Assembly: GCA_030867185.1 (NCBI GenBank)
Contig: CM061489.1
Location: forward strand, 48,843,405 to 48,907,404
From: Tagetes erecta
Lineage: Eukaryota; Streptophyta; Magnoliopsida; Asterales; Asteraceae
Length of the DNA stretch: 64,000 bases
Direction: 5' to 3'
The number at the start of each line of letters is the position of its first letter. The stretch's first letter is position 1. Under the pieces are notes generated by a model that was not told the origin of the DNA, ran no database searches, and was given only the letters and a program-made list of their open reading frames with translations. This document shows positions 37,581 to 50,219 of this stretch, in pieces. The position numbers and the translations under genes were made by a program.

Positions 37581-37739
37581 CCCGCTTTTAAACCTTTTTC
37601 ATGGAGAAAACATACAAACATTTTTACTGCGCCTTCGGGCAACTATTTTACAGCGTCTTCGGGCGAACTGCATTTTTATGACTTCGGGCAGGGCCTTCAG
37701 GAAAAGGTGATTAAAATATTATTATTTTAAGTAAAAAAT

Positions 37740-38085
37740 AAAGTTTTATTAAAAAAGAAATACTTTTCACGACGACATGTCGTCTCCAAAAGTTATTTAA
37801 ATACTATTATTTTAACTTAAAAAATAAACATTTAATAAAAGAGATACTTTTGACGACAACTTGTCGTCGCTAGAAGACGTCACCAAATTTTTTTTTGGAA
37901 TTTCTTTTTCCTTTTATTTCTCGGATGGTGGGTCCCACATTTTTTGTCACCAAAAGGAATAGGATGCCATGTTCTGGCGGCCAGCGGTGTCGTCAACAAA
38001 TGTTGTCGCCAAAAGCTTTTGTGACAACATTTCTGGCCTTTGGGGACGACTTATGTCGTCGCGAAAAGTCGAATTGTTTCTAGTG
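37740..38085 (-). mobile_element. CACTA (En/Spm-like) terminal fragment
   Basis: The right edge, read on the minus strand, is CACTAGAAACAATTCGAC, a CACTA-type terminus. It is followed inward by repeated GACGACA..TGTCGTC units (near 37,770, 37,855, 37,990, 38,047), typical subterminal repeats. The 3 bp after the terminus are TGA. The opposite terminus was not found, so only one end is present. Confidence 0.6.
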
Positions 38086-38099
38086 TGAACATATAGAAA

Positions 38100-39054
38100 C
38101 CATAAGCAACCGCCAAGTACCATCTTTAAAGAGCCCTAGAGGGTGTATCATGGCTGCAATATGTGCCACGCTACAGAAATAAACTTCATCATCACAAGCT
38201 TAACACCATGAATGCAAATGTACCAAAAACCCAGACACTTATCATTTCAATTCGCATATAAAATAATAATTAAAAGTAATCAAAGATGCGCATGTAGTTG
38301 TACACACAACAACTTCAACTACATAAATGCATTTCTAGTTTACGAATAGCAAAAGAAGTTGTACATCAACTAAAAATAGGGTTTACACCCATCAAGATGC
38401 CGAATAGGTTCTACAACCTTCAAATGATGGTAAATACATCATCGAGTTGAATGACAACATAAAGTAACCAACAAAGACTGCACCAATTTACACAGGTAAA
38501 AAATGAATACATACAGATATAGATAAAACATGAGATACAAAATCAACGTCGCCACCTCATGTAGCTTTCCGACGACAACAGTCTTTCTAACCTTTTCTCT
38601 GCACATGTTTCTGTTGGAGCCAAAATAAGAAATCGATAACAATCTAACAAACTTATAATGGTTTTACGAACACATAACTACATAAATCATCCTTGTCAGT
38701 CTTTATAAAAGTTCCCGATCACCGGCATGCAAAACACTTGAAAATACATGGCCACCATAGAGACCATTATCCTTCAAGCGAAGAGAAAGATGCACCATGC
38801 TACCTAGAAGACCCGGATTTCCCGGAAGGTAACAATGAAGACTCTTCGGAGTCTCCCTTTCTCTCTCTAGATTTTCTTGTGAAGTCAAATGAGGAAAGCA
38901 AAGAATGAAGAAAAGAGGGTGTAAAGGCCGGTGGGAAACACGTGAACTACACACGTGAACGACACAAGGAAGGCACCTAAATATACTAAAATCGTATATT
39001 ATTTGTTTTATATTATCAATATTATAGATTTATATAATATATTGTGAACCGTAA
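38100..39054. other. Spacer, nothing recognised
   Basis: No supported gene. An open frame at 38693-38908 (71 codons, acidic C-terminal half) has no recognisable domain and no evident splice partners; I do not call it. Confidence 0.5.
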
Positions 39055-39707
39055 TCTATACCTAATAATAAAAGAGGGTTTTGGAGGACAATGTCATTCA
39101 CTGGAGAGGGTGTTGGATCATTTTTCCCGCTCAAAACTAAGAATCTTTGTTTCTAAGCTATGTATAGAAAGAAATCCATAACATTAATTAAATCACCCGT
39201 AATTTTCTCTTTCAAAGTTTCAACCCACCTTATTTACATCCCTGAAATCACTGTGAACGGAAACAAACAACTCATCATAGTTTACGACCTAGACCCATAC
39301 ATGTCGACCCGGACGCTCGACCCGGTACATATTAATGTCAACGTGAATTTTGCCAGATATCTATCATCTGAATTATTTGTATGTTTGTTTTTCTTAATCT
39401 TTTTTTTTTAAATTAATTGGTAGGATTTATAAGACACCTATTTTACAAACGTTGATACCTAATTAGTTAATAGTGTATTTGTAGTTTAAATCTATTTGTT
39501 CAAGGCTCACATTAGCGTTTGAATGTATGCAATTTGTGTTTTACTTTTCAGATATCTTTTATGTAATGTGTAGTTTGTTCTCAAATGTTATTTTTCGTAA
39601 AGTTTTATAATTGTATTTTTAAGTTTTAGCCCATATAACACACATCTAGCACTAAACAAACGAAGTTAAACAAATGAGGCCGCCACAACGTGTGGCACCA
39701 TAACTAG
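39055..39707 (+). mobile_element. Candidate non-autonomous Helitron
   Basis: The 5' end TCTATACCTAATAATAAAAG has the TC start and TCTATA style of plant Helitrons and follows an A. The 3' end has a perfect short hairpin GCCACA-ACG-TGTGGC (39682-39696), eight bases before CTAG (39704-39707), fitting the CTRR rule. The base after CTAG is A rather than the expected T, which weakens the call. No coding content. Confidence 0.45.
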
Positions 39708-39890
39708 ATTATTAAATAATAAAGCAAAACACAAGAAAGCCATTTATTTTACTCTAATATTAGAGCACACAACTAGAAGCCACATATAACAAAAGCCTTA
39801 GTTGGTACATTTAGTGACAATTGTACATTTAGTGACAATTGTAGCTACATGAACCAGAACCAACATTGATAGGTTAGTCTTATTCAATCC

Positions 39891-42576
39891 TTAAGCATCA
39901 ACAAGAACATGTTCCTCTGATACTGACGTTGATAGTTTTGTCTCAGACTCATAAAAAGGAGCCATTGCTGCATACGCTGCTGCTCCATCAACAAGGCTAA
40001 TGCCCTCAGTAGGGTGGAACCCGTCATAAAAGACATGGTTTTGCCTAGTAGAACAAGTTTCTTGATTGGGAACGCATTGCCCGTAACCGACTGTTGTCGA
40101 CATGGTGCAACATGGTTTATCCGTAACACTGAAATCTGGGTGTATTGTAGCGTAAAACTTGTATCAAATTATGTTATATAGATAAATAAAATACACAAAG
40201 ACTTATAGCTCAATGGTATCACTATGTATTTTAAATCTACAAATCCACACCAAAATACTTAGTGTTTTTCATATTTTGTTTATTATAGATGGGGTTGAAA
40301 CAAATGTTAACAACCCTCTAGGGTGTTAACTCGTTAATCCGTCATTAAAATCATTGTTTTTTTTCAAATAATATTATTGAAATAACATTATGATCTTTTA
40401 TGTATATGTGTATATTTGCATAATTACACGTGTAGTGTAGCTTACATCGGTGTAACTTGCTTCAGCTTCAATGTAAATATTATACCGGTGTGACTGTCCA
40501 AAATTAAAAAATCACATTGGTGTAACTTACGCTGCAACTACAATTAAATACTCACATGCATATACCCAAATAATGTTATTGTTGTGTAATAATCTTATTT
40601 GAAAAAAAAATTATGATTTAGTTGATTTTGACGGAGTTAACTAGTTAAAGGGTACTTAACATTATAACTCTATATACACACACAAATTTATTTTCTTTAT
40701 TATTTATGGCGTTATTTGTTTCTTAAATCCAAATAGTCAGGTGATAGGATGTCTGGTTCGCTGTCATGTCTGTTTCTGAAAACATACCTAACTAGTCTAC
40801 TATGAACATCAATACGAATTGAAGCAATTTATAATACCAGAAGAATAGCCGAGGGAAGGGTTAAGGTATATGAACTTTGCTCCAGGGAGTTTACTCTCGA
40901 GCTCAACAAGAGTAGTAGCAAGCTTCACATTGAACTGTACGATAGCACCATTCACTGTAACAACACATTCATCTGTATTATACCTAGTCATCATGGCGGG
41001 TGTACATCCCGCATATCCAGCTCCTGGTACCGCGAACATTCTTGCTCCATACTCATACAGTTTCTACAAACAAAAGTTAATGATCAAAACAATAGGCCAG
41101 GTGATTAATGTAACATGTTATATATGTAATAGTAATATTGAAGTACCGATAGCTGTTGCGTATATTGTTCTATAAGGACATCTATATAGGCGAAGAGCGG
41201 GTATGTGTCGCTGGTTTTGTAGTATGTTGGAAGAAAATAGTTGTTGATGAAATCATTATTTCCCATACCAACTGTGTATATGCATTTGCTGAGATGATCT
41301 TTAACTGAAGACAAATTCCCATTTCCAATTATATCAGCTAGTTGCAACATTGTGGTAGCATGATGTGATAGTTGTTGATTTAAACTTATCCTACCACCCT
41401 GTTATCAAATTATCAACATCAATGGATCCATATATATATCCATGCAGACGTTAATCATATATGTTTTATCACAGATATGCATACAGCATGGATGCCTTTT
41501 AGCTATGTTTGCCTTCAATATTAATTATTACTTGTGGTTTTAGTTTTAGGTGTGCATGCTATTTATTCAGACATCGTACTGATTCAGCATTTATCTATTC
41601 AGAAATTGCCAAACAGCCCTTTAGATGTGGATTTACTCCGTGATTTTTTAGGGATTTTTGTGGTTCATTTATGGTTTCTAAGCAAATTTGAGTTCTCTTT
41701 GGTTACTAGGTGATGTGAAAATGAAATTTTACCGATTTCGCTTAGAAAGCAGAAAGTATAAACACATTCATAAACAGTAAACGGGAGTTACAGGATCTTA
41801 GTAATGTATATCAAAGAAGGTGATGGCATTTTTGCTCCTCAACCTAGGTGTCCAACATTGTTTCAATTTTCACTTAGAAACCATTGATCTATGGAAAATT
41901 TGACTACTTTTAAAGAGTTCGTTTTTACTCTGACACTCTGCTTTTTTCAAGCCGTGGTTTCTCTGAGAGAAGCCTAGCTATTATGTAAAAGTAAGATTTT
42001 CCTCATCTCTTCCTCGTTAAACTTTATTCTATGAGTGTGACTTTACTAGGAGTGTTTGTTTGTTTTATATGTATGCATTATGCATAATGTTGTTAAATGT
42101 GTAGAGAAAAGCTACCATGTGTTGGCCGCTTTCGTCACGAATTCCTGCAGCACCAGACGCATAGTTTACCCCACGGATCATATCTTCACGACTTGCGGAC
42201 ACATAAGGTGGAATCGACTTTTCAAATCCAAGTAGTTGAGCTAAAGAAGGATGAAAAACAAAGATGAAACATGTTAGTGAAAACATGTATATCATCTATG
42301 CAACATGCATATTTATAAAAGGGGAACAAATATATACACACCGATAACGTCGGCAATATTTCGACCATTGGAAAACCTTCCAGTTGGGCCATCGGGATAG
42401 TCAATCCCATAGGGTGGGTAGTTAGCTTTCGCCTCGGTAACAAGGTTGTTATTGTTGCCATTGTCATACAACGAGTCACCGAATATGAAGTAACATGGAA
42501 CTTGAGGAGCAGCATTGGCGAACAACGTCAATGTTGCACTAAGTAACATAAAAACATAAGCTTCAATAGAAGCCAT
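39891..42576 (-). CDS. GDSL esterase/lipase, 360 aa (gene 1)
   Basis: Predicted secreted SGNH/GDSL-type hydrolase acting on ester or lipid substrates; the substrate cannot be told from sequence. Exons: 42342-42576 (235), 42116-42240 (125), 41147-41398 (252), 40838-41063 (226), 39891-40135 (245), all with GT-AG borders, summing to 1,083 bp and ending TAA. The signal peptide is about residues 1-23. Block I is FIFGDSLYDNGNNN with nucleophile Ser35; block II is NYASGAAGI; block III is VGMGNNDF near 164-169; block V is DGFHPTEG with Asp317 and His320. The full length fits the plant family (about 350-380 aa). Start: the ATG opens the signal peptide and has a TATA box 70 bp upstream. It is a tandem partner of the gene at 48,007-57,072, with identical exon lengths. 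Confidence 0.93.
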
Positions 42577-42645
42577 TTTCTACCTTTTTGTTAAATCCAG
42601 AAAGAGATAATTGAAGTGTGGTTTGGATGTCAAAATGAGTATGTG

Positions 42646-42653
42646 TACTTATA
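42646..42653 (-). promoter_or_regulatory. TATA box of GDSL gene 1
   Basis: TATAAGTA on the minus strand, 70 bp before the start codon, a sensible distance for a plant core promoter with a short leader. Confidence 0.5.
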
Positions 42654-43041
42654 GGCTAATTTATTTACGTACAATAATTGGTTGATGAAAGACAAAGCAA
42701 TATATATAATTGCATTGGCATGTGAACGTGCTTTGTTCTCTAGCAGGGTCACTGTATCTCTTCGTCTTCTTTAACACCATGGCTTATTAACAACCATAGA
42801 AATTGTGTACAAAATCTTACTCAGTATGGATCATCTTTAGTTAATTATTTAAAGAAACATTTTTCACATGTTATGTTATTAGAGATATCATATTATTATA
42901 TTATGAATATTTCTTGAATCAACTTTATATATTCCCGTGATGTATATGACCCTAGCTATCTACTAAAGATAAGAGCCTATTAGAATAGAAGATAGAGAAG
43001 AGAAAGCTAAAGGATAAATCTTTGTTTTATCTGAATTAGTT

Positions 43042-43386
43042 TTTTTTTTTTTTTTTGAACGGCGACTTTAATGAATTGTGACGGATGCAACCTCCCGTCA
43101 CATGGGGGGTCCCTAAACCAAGTAAGGCAACCACATACGTTGTCTTAACCGGGCCCGCGTGGTGCATCTAACTTGGCAGGGCGCTCACAGGAAAAACCCC
43201 ACAGAGGTCGGCGTAGCAACCGTTATGGAGGATCAAACCCTCGCCTATGGGTAAAAACTGTTTGTCTCATCAGCATTAACTGAATCATTGACTGATATCG
43301 CTAGAAAATGGGGCTTGTGGGAGTAGAACTTGGGACCTATTGGTACACCAAGAAACCACTTTACCACTCCACCCAAATTCCTTTGA
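43042..43386 (-). mobile_element. tRNA-derived SINE
   Basis: A 345-bp insertion with a poly(T) run at the left (the poly(A) tail read backwards) and a tRNA-like head at the right. On the minus strand there is an A-box-like TGGAGTGGTAAAGTGG followed by a B-box-like AAGTTCTACTCCC. It is flanked by a perfect 16-bp duplication TTTATCTGAATTAGTT (43026-43041 and 43387-43402), the target-site length expected of LINE-mobilised SINEs. It lies between the two GDSL genes, about 0.45 kb upstream of gene 1. Confidence 0.85.
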
Positions 43387-44358
43387 TTTATCTGAATTAG
43401 TTAATTAGTTTATTCAATTCTATCTCTCTTGACGGGTGCAAGTGTGTGTGTATATATATGTGGTTTTTTTTTGTGTGTGACAATCAATGGTGAAATTTGA
43501 ATTTTTTTAATGGGTAGGTTAAAAATCATATTAAAAATAATTTTTTTCTATTCGTTATGTTTTCAGTTATATGTTTGGGTCGGTGATTCGGTTCGTTTCA
43601 GGTCAAACAATAGAAAGTCAAAATATTTTGATTCATTTAAAGAAGGGAAAGTGTCACGGAAACATAATGAAGTTTTGATTTTGTTTCAAATAAGTCATTC
43701 AAACTTTGTTTTGTTCCAATTAGATAACTTATTTTTAAGTTTTGTTTCAATTAAGTCACTTCAACTATCTTTTGTTTCAATTAGGTTGGCGGGTCAACCC
43801 GTTTTTTGATTGTTCACCCCAAAAACAACCCATTTTATACGGGTCAATTTGGACATGACCCGTATTTTTTAAACGGGTTACATTTGCCAACATAAAACCT
43901 AATTAATTTCGTGTGGTGTTCGAATCGTGTTTCGTGTCGTGTCAGATATTGACATCGCTAAATATAACAATAAAATCAATGAAAACTCGAGCGCGCTATA
44001 TATATAGGGTGGCTTTGGTTACTTTTCTTAATGCTATGCGGCGAGACTCTAGTCATTATCACCCTGTCTTATTGGATATCATGAAAGCGTACCAGCATTG
44101 TTACCGATAATACCAATACCTACAACGACGATATTAACTCATAATGGATTTAACTCATCACAGTAAGTCAAAGTTAGCTTCTCTAAAATGAAACTACAAA
44201 AAGAAATGCTAAAAAAATTTATGGCAAAAGTGTGAGAAAAGAAAACACCAAAGTGATGGAAGTTGTGGGGTTATAATGCAGGAAATTTAAAGTTGGAGGT
44301 CAAATTTAGAAGCCAAAACATTACTATTTAAACTGACCGTGTATTAATAGAGGTAATG

Positions 44359-44830
44359 CACTACGTTAAAAAAAGGCCTTTCATAAAAAAATATGACAGT
44401 GTAGACCTTTCATGACACGTATTTTTTTTTAGCTCAAGTGTCACCAAAGATGGAGTCATTGTGGGCACTAGACAGTCATATTCACATTTAGTGGCTATAG
44501 CAACTTGAAAGTGTGGCTAAGTGGTATCGATCTTTTTTACCGGAAAGTGTGGCTAAAGGATGACAATAACCACCTGAAATTACTATAAGTGTGGCTAAAA
44601 TGTAGTAATTATCACACGAATTTACTAAAACGTTTGTTTTAGCCATACTTATATAAAAAACAATGATGAAAGGGTTGATGTAATCAAACATTTGGTCGCA
44701 ATAAGTATTGCTAAACGATTACAAAGGCCACAAGAATTACTCTATGTGTGGCCAAAAGGTAATAACTACCACCTAAATGAACTAAAAAGTTTCTTTTAGC
44801 CACACTTATATATCTAATGGGCTTGCATGT
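44359..44830 (+). mobile_element. CACTA-like terminus with subterminal repeats
   Basis: Begins CACTACGTTAAAAAAAGG, a CACTA-type end. It is followed inward by repeated AAGTGTGGCTAA units in both orientations (44508, 44543, 44588, 44642, 44747, 44797), as in CACTA subterminal regions. No matching opposite end TAGTG was found nearby, so only one end is supported. Confidence 0.5.
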
Positions 44831-45318
44831 GTTCTTCAAAAATAGATCAAAAAATAATAGGCACCCATAATACCCATTAGTGTGTGGGATTAATAGGCAA
44901 ATGTTTTTTGGATTAATGGCAAATGTACGTGTTAGACCTCACTCATTGGTGTGTGTGCGTTACAAGCAATCTTTATAACTGAACTGCACCGACTTCACTT
45001 ATTAATGTGATCTTTTGACCCGATTCATTCCGACCTCATCTTTTTTTGGCACCCACTGACAAAAAGTGTTGGATTCATCACTGGATTTTAGTCAATCATT
45101 AAAAACGATCTAAGTATACATTTTCTAATTTTTAACCTAACATCTACCTCAAATAGGAGGTGGGTTTGTTTGGTTTAAAAATAGTCTCAAACATGATTTG
45201 AAGGGCCCTAGCTACGCCATGCATTCAATAAACAATTTTGAAAGAAAAGCTATATGGATAACAAAAGAGAGCGCTTTCCTGCACTGGAAAAAAGGACATA
45301 TAACTATAAATTAAAAAA

Positions 45319-46897
45319 GAGTTAGATTATCATATAAAGGATAAAAATGGTTTAAAGTGTAAAAAGAATTTTCAATCATTAGTTTAATTTTTAATGGTTG
45401 AGATCATGTTGTAGAAAAAATGTTGGTGGAGAAGTATTTTTGTCATAGTCACTTTTTTTTATTTTCTCTCCACATGCCATACAGATGTCAATTCCCCCAC
45501 TTTTTTTAAACGTTAATAACTTTTACATACGACATTATTTTTTAATTAAAACTACACCAAAAAAACAAACGTTTTTTATCTTCAAAACACGTATAGTATT
45601 AATATATAAAAAGAGAAATTTTATTCACATTTTTCAGCTCATTGTGTTATATTATAAGTTGTGTAAAACCATATTTTTCAGCTCATTGTGTAATATCATG
45701 TCATTGTGCAATATTATAAATTGTGTAATACTGTGTTTTTTTAACTCACTGTCAGGTCATTGTGTGGTATTATATCATTGTGTAAATCGTTGTATCATAT
45801 TGTGTGTTAAAAATTATCATTGTGTCAATTTGATTGTTTGTTTGAATACTACATGTAACAGCAAATTGTTAATGTAAATATTTTAGTATATCGTAGTGTT
45901 GTATTGTGTGTTAATAAAGTATCATTGTGTCAAGAGAAATGTTCATATACAAAATCATTTTTTATACAAAGTGTGAGAAAGACACAATGGTAAAAAAAGA
46001 CACAATAACACATTATAAAATATTATATCTCACAATATAAATTGAATTAAAAAAAATGTTTCAAAAACTTGCTTCCCACGTCGTCCTCCTTCATAAAAAG
46101 AATAAACGAAAAATAAAAAAACTAAAAAAATCAACGTTTTCATTGTGTATTTTGTTGTGTCAAAAATTTGTAAAAGAAACAATGAAAACGCTAGTTATGA
46201 ATTTTTTTAATCCTTCATTGTGTCGTTTTAATCATTGTGTTATTCTCACACTTTGTACATTTTTACACTTTGTAGGATAGCTTCACCCTTGTGTCAAATA
46301 AGACTGTATGTTTGAATATGAATTTCAAGAGATCATTATGTTATATTGTGTATTTTACTAAGAATAATTTTGTCAAAGTTTTATTATGTGTTTGAATACT
46401 TGTTGGAAACGCAAAATATTAATGTATATCTTACTAGATCGTCGTATTATATTATGTGGTATTACAAAATGACATAAGCTAAAATATTACACAATAAGCT
46501 GGAAAAAAACATGGTAGTACAGAAGCTAAAATAGAACACAATGACATGATATTACACAAGAGCTAAAAATAAATGAAAAAAAAAGTTTAGTTTTTTTTTT
46601 ATATATCAATACTATAAGCGTTTCGAAAATAAAAAACGATCGTTCTTTTGGTGTAACTTTTATAAAAAAAAAATAATAATGTATGTAAAAGTTATTAACG
46701 TTTAAAAAAAGTGAGAGACTTGACATATGCCTTGCATGTGGAGAGAAAAAAAATCAACAGAAATTGTTATGACAAAATACTGATCCACCAATTTGTTTTT
46801 CTACAAGTTGATATTCAACAAAAATAAAAGATCTAATGTTTATAAATAATTTTTACACTTTCTATAAAAATTATACTTTATATATGAACATTTTCTC
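45319..46897. mobile_element. Long-TIR MULE-like element
   Basis: A 1,579-bp element whose two ends are long diverged inverted repeats of about 300 bp (e.g. TTTTTTTAAACGTTAATAAC on the left, mirrored at about 46,690). Starts GAG, ends CTC. The flanks ATTAAAAAA (45310-45318) and ATTAAAAAG (46898-46906) look like a 9-bp target duplication with one change, fitting Mutator-type transposition. The interior is full of TCATTGTGTAATATTAT-like words and has no transposase. Confidence 0.75.
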
Positions 46898-48006
46898 ATT
46901 AAAAAGTATTCATATGTTCTTCACTAATTTGTAAGTTGATACCTAAGCCTAGCATCATTATATAGATTGTCTATTATAGAGTAAGAAATATAAAGAACTA
47001 ATCACTCCACAACTTTAAAGACTTATTTTGTTATTATATAAAGTATAGGTTTAGAGTTAGTTTGTGTCTTTATATAGTTAGAGGGCTGATTATGTCAACC
47101 CTAATTTGCTGCAAATGAAATCTGGTTAACAACGATAACTGAATTGTTGTAACCCTTCATGGATGTCTTTATATATACAAGTCACATGTAAAAAAATGAT
47201 TATAATGAATATAAATGAATACTTTGATCCAATATTGTGTGAATCAACCAACAAAATTAATTTAGGTGGTGACAAATCAGCATAGTAAGGTGTCATATGA
47301 TGTGGAGGTAGTGAGAGATAGGACACGTAATAGTGAAATAGTAACTTATTAGTATATGTAGATTTGTTAATTAGGATAATATTATCAATCAAAATATTTC
47401 TCTGAAATGATCATAATGCAATATATAATCAATAAACTAGTAGTGTAGTTTCAACTTATGAATAAGAGCAAATTAAAACTGATTAAGGGCTGTTTGGCAA
47501 TTTCTGAATGAATAAGTGTTGAACCATTAAGATGTCTGAATCATTAAGTGCTGAATCAATAAGAGATCTAAACCATTACGAGCTAGTATATTACTTAACT
47601 ATTCAATCGAAAATGTCTTACCAATTCATATAAGAGCTCTTAATCATTCAGACTCAGTATAATGCTTAACCATTCAGAGGCAAATGTCTGAATCATTTAA
47701 ACATCTGCTCGCGAAACAAACAGTTTGAACCATTAAATTCTGAATTATTCAGACATCTGAACCATTAAGCGGCTGAAACAAATAGCCCCTAACCAAACTA
47801 ACTTATAAAATAATCATAAAGCATAACTAAATAATTTCCAACAACCATGTCTCAATACATTCGGAAAAAAATTATCAAATGAAGGTTTTTGTTACAGATG
47901 TTCAATAAACTAAACTGATAATTGTTTCATGATGAATATTTGATGATCTGTTTGATCAGCTTTAAGGAAAATCAAACACATATGACACGCATTTTACCTA
48001 TTGATC

Positions 48007-50185
48007 TTATGCATTGCTAACGTAGCTAGTTTCTTTGTCCTTTGACAATGCAATCGCCTTGGAAGTGTAAAATGAAGAAAGCGTTTCATACGCCTTTGTT
48101 CCTGAAAGAACGTTAACCCTCTCTGTCGGATGAAACGCGTCCCAAAAATAATAATTTTCCCTATTGCTACATGGAACTTGATTCCGAGCACATTGTCCTT
48201 TGCCACTAGTGCTTGAAACCTTGCAACATGGTGTATCAGTAACATTTATATCTGTACATATAGACATGTTCAAGTTAACATGTTAAATAAGTTTTAAACT
48301 TGATTAAGATCAAACAATAGCAAAAGTGACAACTTACCACTAGGATACTCAAGGAGACTATCAATTAAAGTGAACTTTGCATCAACAAGTTTCATGTTTA
48401 ATTCATTTAGTGTGGCATTAAGACGCGAGTTAAATAATGTAACCGCGCTATTAACTGAATCTACACATGCGTTCATGTTAAACTGAGACATCATCCCTGG
48501 GGTACAACCCAAATAGCCGGCTGTAAATATGCCAAACATTCTCGCTCCACTTTCGTACAAATCCTGTGAATGTTTACGCTTATTTTTCGCAATATTTACA
48601 TGAAACAAGACTGTAACGAGTCAAGCCAGCAAGCAAGCTTCTCGGGATTGGGTCACTAATCAAAACTAGGTTAGGTTAATGAACAAGCTTGAAGCCTTGA
48701 ACACAAGCTTCAAGTATCGAGCTTGTAATTGTTATATAATTTTTATTTAGTCGGTTAAATAAATAATATTTATATAAAAAATATGTATATAATTTTTGGT
48801 AAACCTAGCTTAACAATAGTTTTTAAAATGTTTATTTTGAACAAAAAATACAAAATATTATCCTCTTGACTTTCTATACTAAAAATAACCATTTCTAACT
48901 AGTCGTTCGACTAGATAACCAACATGATCATTTTCAGATGACTACGCCTAGCCTTCTAGGCGTTCAACTAGTCTATCTAGTTGTTTGACTAGCTTCCTTG
49001 TAGGTGTGTTAGACTAGCTAGAAAATTGTCGTTTTTTTCTTTGAAAAATCAAAGGGACAAAATATGACATTTTTTTAATAAAATGGTTATTTTGGGAATT
49101 TTCCCTTATGTTAATTATATACAAAAAAATTAACTTTAAATATATAAAAGTTGAAAAAAAAATTATATCACTAAAAGAAGTTATACAATAAATAAGTTAA
49201 TAATCGTTTCTCACAAGCCAAACTCATGCTTCAAAAATAAAGTTCTAAACGAAACGAGCCTAGCTCTGCTCGTCTCGTTCGTTTGACATGAGCTTCCAAA
49301 TATGAAACAACAACGCTTGCGATTCACACAATACGAAAGACGAACCTGAAGCTGTCGGGAATATTGTTGGACAAGAGCTTCGGCATATTGGTCGGGTGTA
49401 TATATGCTACTTGTCTTATAGTATGTAGGAAGGAAGTAGTTGTTGATATAGTCATTGTTACCCATTCCAACCGTGTAAATGCACTTGTTTAAGTACTTTT
49501 TTGTTTCAACGAAACTTCCTTTTCCAATCAAGAGGGTAAGCTTTAAAATGGTGATCCAATGATTTCTTATTTGATTATCCAAGCTTATTCGACCACCCTA
49601 CAACAACCAACCATCACTTCACTAATGTTAAGTATTGGCAAATAATCGACAAGTGCAAGATCTATTGAATTGAATTGAATACAATAGACCCTTTGTAATA
49701 TGTCCCTACTGTTAAAGATGGGATTTTGGATGAGATATTTCTCAATCTTTTTTAATCCTGTAATTAAGTCAGTGAGGATACATAAATTGTTAAGGAACTT
49801 CTGTCGGCAATGCTAGCTTCACTAAAAGTTCCTATTTATAGTAACCAACTAATTAAAACTTACAATACATGGTATTGATCATCACTCATGTTTCATAAAT
49901 ACACTAACAGAAGACGACAATGAAATGACAGTAGGACTAAAACTTCTGATCTAATATTTTTAACATAAATATATTATGAATGAGTCACTAATCTCATTAG
50001 CATTGATCTTTCATACCTATTAATGACAATCTCATCTCCCAACTTTCATATGTAAAATATATTCTTTGTTAAATAAGTAGGTTTAATATATGTGTAGACA
50101 CATACATTTAATAAAATAAACAATATACTGAATAAAGAAACCATGACTGAAAATTAGATGTAACAATCTAAATAATAATAATAAC

Positions 50186-50219
<34 letters not shown>

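Noticed and set aside
38693..38908. 71-codon acidic open frame
   Set aside because: No known motif, no splice partners, no promoter context; a chance frame is the simpler explanation.
48007..49597. Reading exons 3-5 of GDSL gene 2 as a separate truncated gene
   Set aside because: Exons 1-2 at 56.5-57.1 kb have exactly the lengths and phases needed to complete it, and no competing exons 1-2 or 3-5 exist nearby.
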